Source: Coptis chinensis (taxonomy: Eukaryota > Streptophyta > Magnoliopsida > Ranunculales > Ranunculaceae). Taken from it: a stretch of 64,000 nucleotides of DNA. Under the pieces are notes generated by a model. It saw only the letters and a program-made list of their open reading frames with translations, searched no databases and had not been told where the DNA came from. Location of the stretch: the NCBI GenBank assembly GCA_015680905.1, contig CM027381.1, forward strand, positions 64,717,501 through 64,781,500. Reading direction: 5' to 3'. Positions 58,366 through 64,000 of the stretch are shown one piece after another. Numbering within the stretch: position 1 is the first letter of the stretch; each line of letters opens with the position of its first letter. A program made the translations under genes and the position numbers.

Positions 58366-60600
58366 ATGGATCATTTTCAACTTTTCGACGGTGATGACGA
58401 TGAGTATTGGCAGTACACAAACGACATTGGCAATGATGCAGAGATAGAAGAACCCGAGGAAGTACAAGACGGAGGGGGAGAAGAAACCGAGGATGTCGCG
58501 CCGACTGATAGACATCTCTATATACTTGAGTATCAGTTGAACGACTTCGATTGGCAATTTAATCCCGATGAAATACTTTATATGCAAATTGTGTCTTCTA
58601 CACGTGATACAAAACATATGTCGAGTGTAGTGGCTAATTCTTAGGTAATTAATTAGTTTTGATTAAATATTTTGAATATTATGCATTAATTAGTTGAGTT
58701 GGACCAATTAATTATTTATCTTATATGCATTATTTTTTGTTCATAATATCAACAAGTTATTGACTACCGAATTAGATCGGCTTTACTTGGTGTTAGAGAG
58801 TGGTGGAAGGTTCTTAAGAATTTGGATGAGTTTAATTTGTACATATTAGAGATAGTATTTTGTGTACACCTTTGGGTCTTTTGGTTGATATAGATTATGA
58901 GAAGGCTGATTGAGCAATGGTCATAGCTTTAGTAGAAAGATGGTGGAATACAACTCATACATTTCATTTTCTTTGTGCGGAGTTGGGGTTCATACCACTA
59001 GACTTCACCATGATTTATGGGTTGAGTATCGGTATAGGCCAACCGATACCTTTTAATACAAATTATCAGAAAATTGGTAGTATGCTTATGATTTTTCCTC
59101 ACTTGGATGTGGATGCTTATGATTCTTCTGGTATTAAGCTATCTCATATTAAGATTGCATACATGGAACCTCTCTTGGATCCTAATACACAAGCGGAGTT
59201 AGCTTTGACTGTTCTACCTGGTAGTAAGGGTGTTAATGTGTATGTTAGGGCTTTTTTTATGTTTTTTATTGGACATGTTTTGTTTCCAAATGGTCATTCT
59301 ACGGTATGACTTTGATATTATGCTTATGTTTTTTAGTTGCATAATATGAGAGATTATGACTTTGGTAGCTCAGTATATACCACATTGATAGCGGCGTTAA
59401 ACAAATCTTCACAGATATTTGGAAGTAAAAGTCCTCAAATTGCAGGATTCACAGGACTTTTGGAGATTTGGTTTTATGAGTATTTCTGTTGTCTTTGTCC
59501 TAACATAGACATGATTGTTGATACTCGCCCAAGATTTGGAAGTTGGTCAGGGCCTCACTTGACTCGTAACGGGGGCAAATTAGAAATAATGTGTGTATGG
59601 CTCGTGCTCAGATTGATATTAGATCATTGTCATCTATTGAGTGGAGACATTGGCGTTTGTCTACTGCCATTGACAATCCAGTTGTGCAGCATGTTTGTGT
59701 TTTGTCACGTCACAGAGTTGTTTTTGCCACACGTGACTATAAGATTTGGTACTGTGGCGACAGATGTTGGAGATAGTTGACTGGACGTTATGGAGTTCCA
59801 TATGCTCCCATACCAGATATTAGTGATGCTAAGTCGTGGAGTACGTATAACTCAAGTTCATGAAGTTCATGCCAGTTGCGGTCCTTGGCCAGATGCGTCT
59901 TCTTTTGTTATTGAGCAGACTGTTGATCAGTATTATAGATGGTGGAACTGTGTCTCTATGGGTCCGTTGTTGCCCCATGTTGGTCGGGTTAGCAACTTCG
60001 AGTTTGTGGGCCTAGAAGGGATGAGATGTGAGCTATGTATTCCTCATCCGCCACAGCCTATTTACAACCCACAACCTATGAATGCATATCATCCAGCTCC
60101 TGTGTCTGGGCCACTAATCCTCAGATGTTTGTTGTGTGTGGACCTGATGGGGAGGCTACTTACATTTCCATTCCTGAGGTGCCTAATGCTCGTTTCTATG
60201 AGTTAGAGCCGCAGATTGATCAGTATACCCTGGTGAGTTTAGTTGTTTTATTTATCTTCTTCATTATATATATAATATGTACTCACACTGTATTTTCTTG
60301 GATTTTCAGGCTGAGGTTCGGGAAAGATATGAGAACAAGGTTCGTATGTTTGATAGGATGAGGACTGACGTGTATCATTATAGCCAAGAAAGAGAGGAGG
60401 TATATTCTCAAACATATCAGCAATCCCAACGTGTGTATGACGGGACTCGAAAAGCGTAAAAGGATATTCAACAGGTGTACACGCAACAACATTAGAGATA
60501 TGAGGAACTTCAAGCTGAGGTAGTTAACCTTTGTGCAAATAAAGAAGATCTTGGTTTTCAGGTTAGGAACTTAGAGGAGCAGCTTCAAAACATCCAAGGA
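58366..60600 (+). pseudogene. Plant mobile domain (PMD) protein gene
   Basis: The first frame (58366-58643) encodes an acidic N-terminus (MDHFQLFDGDDDEYWQY, with E-rich runs) and ends in a stop. The PMD starts near 58757: YRIRSALLGVREWW, then ALVERWWNTTHTFHFLCAEL and IYGLSIGIGQPIPF, then a short intron (about 59305-59335), then SVYTTLIAALNKSSQIF and IAGFTGLLEIWFYEYF. Frame changes near 59590 and 59780 follow. A coiled-coil-like end with many Tyr, Gln and Glu lies at 60310-60600. PMD proteins include MAIN/MAIL1 and the 'PP7 long form' relatives of plants, and many are transposon-borne. Here stops and shifts suggest decay. Confidence 0.75.
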
Positions 60601-60614
60601 GAGTCGAATGGTAA

Positions 60615-61037
60615 GAGCAAGTTCAATGGGGGGCTATATGGGCTGCTAAAGGCAAATATAGCACCCCAACCACAAAAATGTCATTCCAATGGGGCTATTA
60701 AAAAGGTCTTAAATTTGGGAGTCAAAAACCCAGCCAAAGTTAAGACCTTCGCTAGCAGCTGCTATAATAAGTTCAGGAGACGGATGACATAGTTTCTGCA
60801 GTCCGTGTGTTAAATTTCGACGGACGGCAGAAACTGTGTCGTCCATCCAAAAAAAATTCAAAAAATAATGGACGGACAGTAGAAATTATGCCATCCATAT
60901 CATTTAGCACTTCAAAACAGAAAACGCGATTGGATTGGTTTTTTTTATTTTGGGGAGCCAAATTTGGTTAGGCAAGCTAAAAGGCCTATGTGGCACTTTT
61001 AGCAACCCAATTTAGCAGCTCTCTATTGGACTTGCTC
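60615..61037. mobile_element. MITE (423 bp), Tourist/Harbinger-like
   Basis: The left end is GAGCAAGTTCAATGGGGGGC and the right end reverse-complemented is GAGCAAGTCCAATAGAGAGC; the inverted ends extend about 23 bp. TAA flanks it on both sides (60612-60614 and 61038-61040). The inside is non-coding, with an inner inverted pair around the gacggacggcagaaa/ggacggacagtagaa blocks. It is nested in the 3' part of the PMD element. Confidence 0.8.
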
Positions 61038-61488
61038 TAAGGGGCGTAAAAAAAGAACTAAATAAATTTTATGTAATATGAAATGTATAAGAATATGTAA
61101 CATGAGCGGAGTATAAGTCATTCCTAGTATCATTTTCATTATCAAACAATTGCACAATTCATTCTTATTAGATACAATTGGATCATTCTAATTTATAATT
61201 TATATCATTTATAATTTTTATCATTTTGGATCATTCTAATTTCTATCATTTTTATTCATATTATGCATACAGTTTTGGATAAACCGCGTCATAGAAGCCC
61301 AAGTCCATACGGTTTTCGCAAAACCCCGCCATAAAAACCCACTGTCTAGCCCAAACCCATGCAGTGTTCGAAAACGGCAGGGTTTACCGCGAGAGATATT
61401 TGATACAGTACCAAACCAAACACCAAAATGACTATCCTGAATTTGGTGTTTTATGTTGGGATAGTATCTCACCTAAAAGATGCTCTTA

Positions 61489-61649
61489 AAACACCATTTT
61501 GATGTTTTTTCTCTTTTTAATTTATTTGAATAGAATTTCAATAGTTCAAGATTTCAAATTTTTTGGAATTGTGAGAGTTCTGCTTCCATTAATTTCAAAT
61601 TTGAAAAATATAAACAAGTCAGTGTCTAGAAAAAAAGAAAAGTGGAAAA
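61489..61649 (+). promoter_or_regulatory. UKL proximal upstream region (161 bp)
   Basis: This is all the sequence between the PMD element's target duplication and the UKL ATG. It is AT-rich, with ctctttttaatttatttgaa near 61510 as the only TATA-like stretch and a purine-rich leader just before the ATG. The native promoter must lie here, inside the transposon, or further left beyond it. Confidence 0.45.
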
Positions 61650-64000
61650 ATGGATTTAATGGAAGCAGCATCGGGAGCACACTTTTCAGGTCTACGTCTC
61701 GATTCAGGAAAACCTTCTTCTTCTCCCCGCACTCCTTCTCCTTCTTCATTTCTATCACCCGATAAAAACAAACAACCTTTCGTCATTGGCGTTTGTGGTG
61801 GTACTGCATCCGGTAAAACCACTGTATGTGACATGATTATTCAACAACTCCACGACCATCGTGTCGTTCTTGTTAATCAGGAGTCTTTCTATCGGGGTTT
61901 AACAGCTGAAGAAGCTGAGCATGTTCACGACTATAATTTCGATCATCCTGGTATGTATGTATGTATATTTTTTTTATTAATTTATTTTATTAAAAATAAT
62001 ACTTTTTTTTTTTATGGTTTTTGGGATAGATGCTTTTGATACTGAGCAACTTTTGGAGTGTGTTTTGAAGTTTAAATCTGGACAATCTGTTCAAGTTCCT
62101 ATTTACGATTTTAAAAATCATCGTCGCTGTTCTGAAACTTTTCGACAGGTATGTTTGAATGAATAATGTATGTGTGTCTTGCCTCTTTTTGTGATTAACG
62201 AAAATCCTTTTTCCAGTTAAATGCATCTGATGTCATTATTTTAGAGGGGATTTTGATTTTTCATGACCAACGGGTGCGCAACTTGATGAATATGAAGATA
62301 TTTGTTGACACAGGTAAATTATTAACAACTCCTTCCTTTATAAAATAAGCCTAAAATCTACTCACTGTCTATTTTCCATGACTTATATATATTTATATGT
62401 TTTTTTCATGTCCAGTTCTCTGTGTTCACCTCATTCATTTTCTGTTTATTGGATTTAGATGCCGATGTGAGGCTTATTCGTAGAATAAGGCGTGACAACC
62501 TTGAGAGGGGTAGAGATGTAAACTCTGTTCTTGATCAGGCAGGTTATTTTGTTCCTTTGGGTTTAGTTTTTTATTTATTTCTTTTTCCCTATCAAGTCTA
62601 TGTTTTCTAGTCTAAATGTTTTTTGAAGATTTTAGATCCAAGCATACTACCTCAAAATGGATATGTACCTTATACATATTCTCTGAATTGTGCAGTATAC
62701 AAAGTTTGTAAAGCCTGCTTTTGATGATTTTATTCTGCCGTCAAAGAAGTATGCTGATGTGATCATTCCTCGCGGAGGTGATAATCACGTTGCTGTTGAT
62801 TTGATTGTACAACATATCCGCACAAAGCTTGGTCAGCATGATCTGTGCAAAATCTACCCCAATGTATATCTCATACAATCAACATTTCAGGTACCTCATT
62901 TTTTTCTTTCGTGAATGCTTTTGTTTTCTAATGTTTCAGTTGTATGTTTTTTGTTTCACTCAAGGGGCACAAGCTCTGTGTGCTTTGGTTGCCCAGTCCA
63001 AATGTAAACAGAGTCGTGTCAGTCATTCCCCATTTGTGATTTACTATTCCTATGCACTTGTGCTCATACTGAAGACTGTGGTGACAGATAAGAGGGATGC
63101 ACACACTAATAAGAGACCGAGAAATAACAAAGCACGATTTTGTCTTCTATTCAGATCGTCTTATTCGTCTGGTAATTTCAGCAAATCCACTCTTCCTTCT
63201 GTTATGTACAAATTCACTAGTTCCCTCCCTACTGTTAACATTGAATTACATGTCAGGTTGTTGAGCATGGTCTTGGTCATTTACCATTTACAGAAAAGCA
63301 AGTAACGACTCCTACAGGTTTGTCGAGGAAAATAACTTGCATTGATTTGTCATGATGTTATCTTGTGGTTGTACGCAGAACATTATCTTCTGTTATTGTT
63401 ATTAGTTTTCCTTCTAATTCATGGTAATGCAACATGGAAGGTAAATCCCGAACTCCTCTCCCCATTATGAGAGTGGAATTTAAACCTAGGAGATTGTGAA
63501 TAACCACCCAGGGCCTGACCAGGTGGGCCATTGTAAACCCTTGTAATCACTGATTACATGCCTCCCAATCCGGTAATAAATTACCATATCCAGAAAACAT
63601 TTCATCCTGGAAAAAAGGCCTCAGTGAATACTTTCCCTTAATCAGACCAAATTTAATGGCCTAGGAAGACTATTTGAGGAAAATCAAGAGAACTATGAGG
63701 GATAGAGAAATGCAAGAGGGATCAGTATTGGAAAGTATTTCATGCTTAATCCAATTTTGATATCTCTTCGTGTTCTGTCCCACTCATGTACTTCTCTGTC
63801 TGCCTTGTATTTCTCCTAATCTTCAGGGAATAAAGCATCAAACGCACCCTTGAAAAATTCTTCTGGCGAGTGAGGTATGTAGATTCGTAATGGTTGTACC
63901 CGACTAACTTTACTATGGCAGAAGACACTCTTCTAGTCCATCCACTTCATTTGACTCTCTCACACATCCTAAACTTATTAGTCTGTTGAGCCCAACTGCT
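61650..64000 (+). CDS. UKL: Uridine kinase/uracil phosphoribosyltransferase-like gene, 5' part
   Basis: Exons: 61650-61950, 62030-62148, 62217-62313, 62459-62538, 62696-62890, 63088-63171 and 63257-63317; the frame is open and continuous across all seven. The protein starts [18 protein letters not shown]. Its P-loop GGTASGKT is at residues 50-57, with [26 protein letters not shown] and [12 protein letters not shown] typical of uridine kinase. [19 protein letters not shown] and [20 protein letters not shown] then lead into the UPRT part, which lies beyond the window. The enzyme phosphorylates uridine and cytidine in pyrimidine salvage. Plant UKLs carry a C-terminal UPRT-like domain whose activity varies; some are plastid-targeted. 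The Ser/Pro-rich N-terminus could be a short targeting or linker region. The start codon is the first ATG in frame. Every intron is GT-AG except intron 4 (GC-AG). Confidence 0.93.
62539..62695 (+). other. GC-AG intron of UKL
   Basis: The exon ends GATCAG and the intron starts GCAGGT; the acceptor is tgtgcag/TATACA. Coding continuity ([11 protein letters not shown]) requires this donor, and no GT donor in reach keeps the frame. Confidence 0.8.
63318..64000 (+). other. UKL intron 7 (part), no exon recognised
   Basis: After the donor acag/gtttgt at 63318, no sequence matching the expected UPRT exons is found up to the window end. The stretch is intron-like. The minus-strand frame at 63746-63928 has no known domain. 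Confidence 0.6.

Larger units (their letters stand above)
57995..61485 (+). mobile_element. Transposon carrying a plant mobile domain gene (TTA target duplication)
   Basis: The left end starts GAGCATCTTTAAGAGAG (57995). The right end, reverse-complemented, starts GAGCATCTTTTAGGTGAG (ends 61485), and both continue with aaaacaccaaatt after a short gap. TTA flanks both ends (57992-57994, 61486-61488). A 3-bp TWA duplication with GAGCA-type ends suggests the PIF/Harbinger superfamily. It holds no Harbinger transposase, only a PMD gene, so it is probably non-autonomous. Both subterminal regions share gttttggataaa(c/a)cgcgtc and related GC-rich blocks. It ends 162 bp before the UKL start codon. Confidence 0.75.

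Overview
The window is eukaryotic nuclear DNA from a flowering plant. The evidence is spliceosomal introns, Ty3/gypsy Tat-lineage, CACTA, hAT, Mutator-like and plant LINE elements, a plant mobile domain gene, and a plant-type uridine kinase gene. The species cannot be fixed from the sequence. Only one gene looks like an intact host gene: a uridine kinase/UPRT-like gene (UKL) that starts at 61650 and runs off the right edge. Almost everything else is a nested stack of transposable elements, most with frameshifts, stops or truncations.

Layout. 1-8059: a decayed Tat-lineage Ty3/gypsy element on the minus strand (5' LTR 7601-8059, gag to integrase 7597-1371, tandem repeats in its 3' region; the 3' LTR lies outside the window). 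It sits in a non-coding LTR element (LARD, 8060-9730). 9731-41552: one large CACTA transposon. Its TNP2 transposase gene is split by an inversion: the N-terminal part is on the minus strand (9734-11426) and the C-terminal part on the plus strand (14815-16708). Its second gene (Transposase_24, DUF8039 and Ulp1 modules) runs from 16989 to 40529. This second gene is interrupted by a LINE (17971 to about 35750), and the LINE is interrupted by an 11.76 kb hAT element (23613-35374) with a perfect 8-bp target duplication. The hAT element holds a BED/hAT transposase, unidentified gene fragments and a probable solo LTR. One CACTA intron also holds a second LINE fragment and a processed pseudogene of an ARF-type GTPase.

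41562-49301: three LTRs and two internal regions of the same LARD family as a head-to-tail tandem on the minus strand. 49302 to about 56260: a Mutator-like element with a MURA transposase (plus strand) and a convergent Ulp1-like peptidase gene (minus strand). 56870-57821: minisatellites and a remnant LTR. 57995-61485: an element with imperfect terminal inverted repeats and a TTA target duplication that carries a plant mobile domain (PMD) gene and has its own nested MITE. It ends about 160 bp upstream of the UKL start codon.

The order of events can be read from the junctions: LARD tract first, then CACTA at a LARD LTR end, then LINE, then hAT, then solo LTR; the gypsy element entered LARD copy A separately. 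No cellular pathway links these genes. The points of most interest are how the elements are built and rearranged, and how close the PMD element lies to the UKL promoter.
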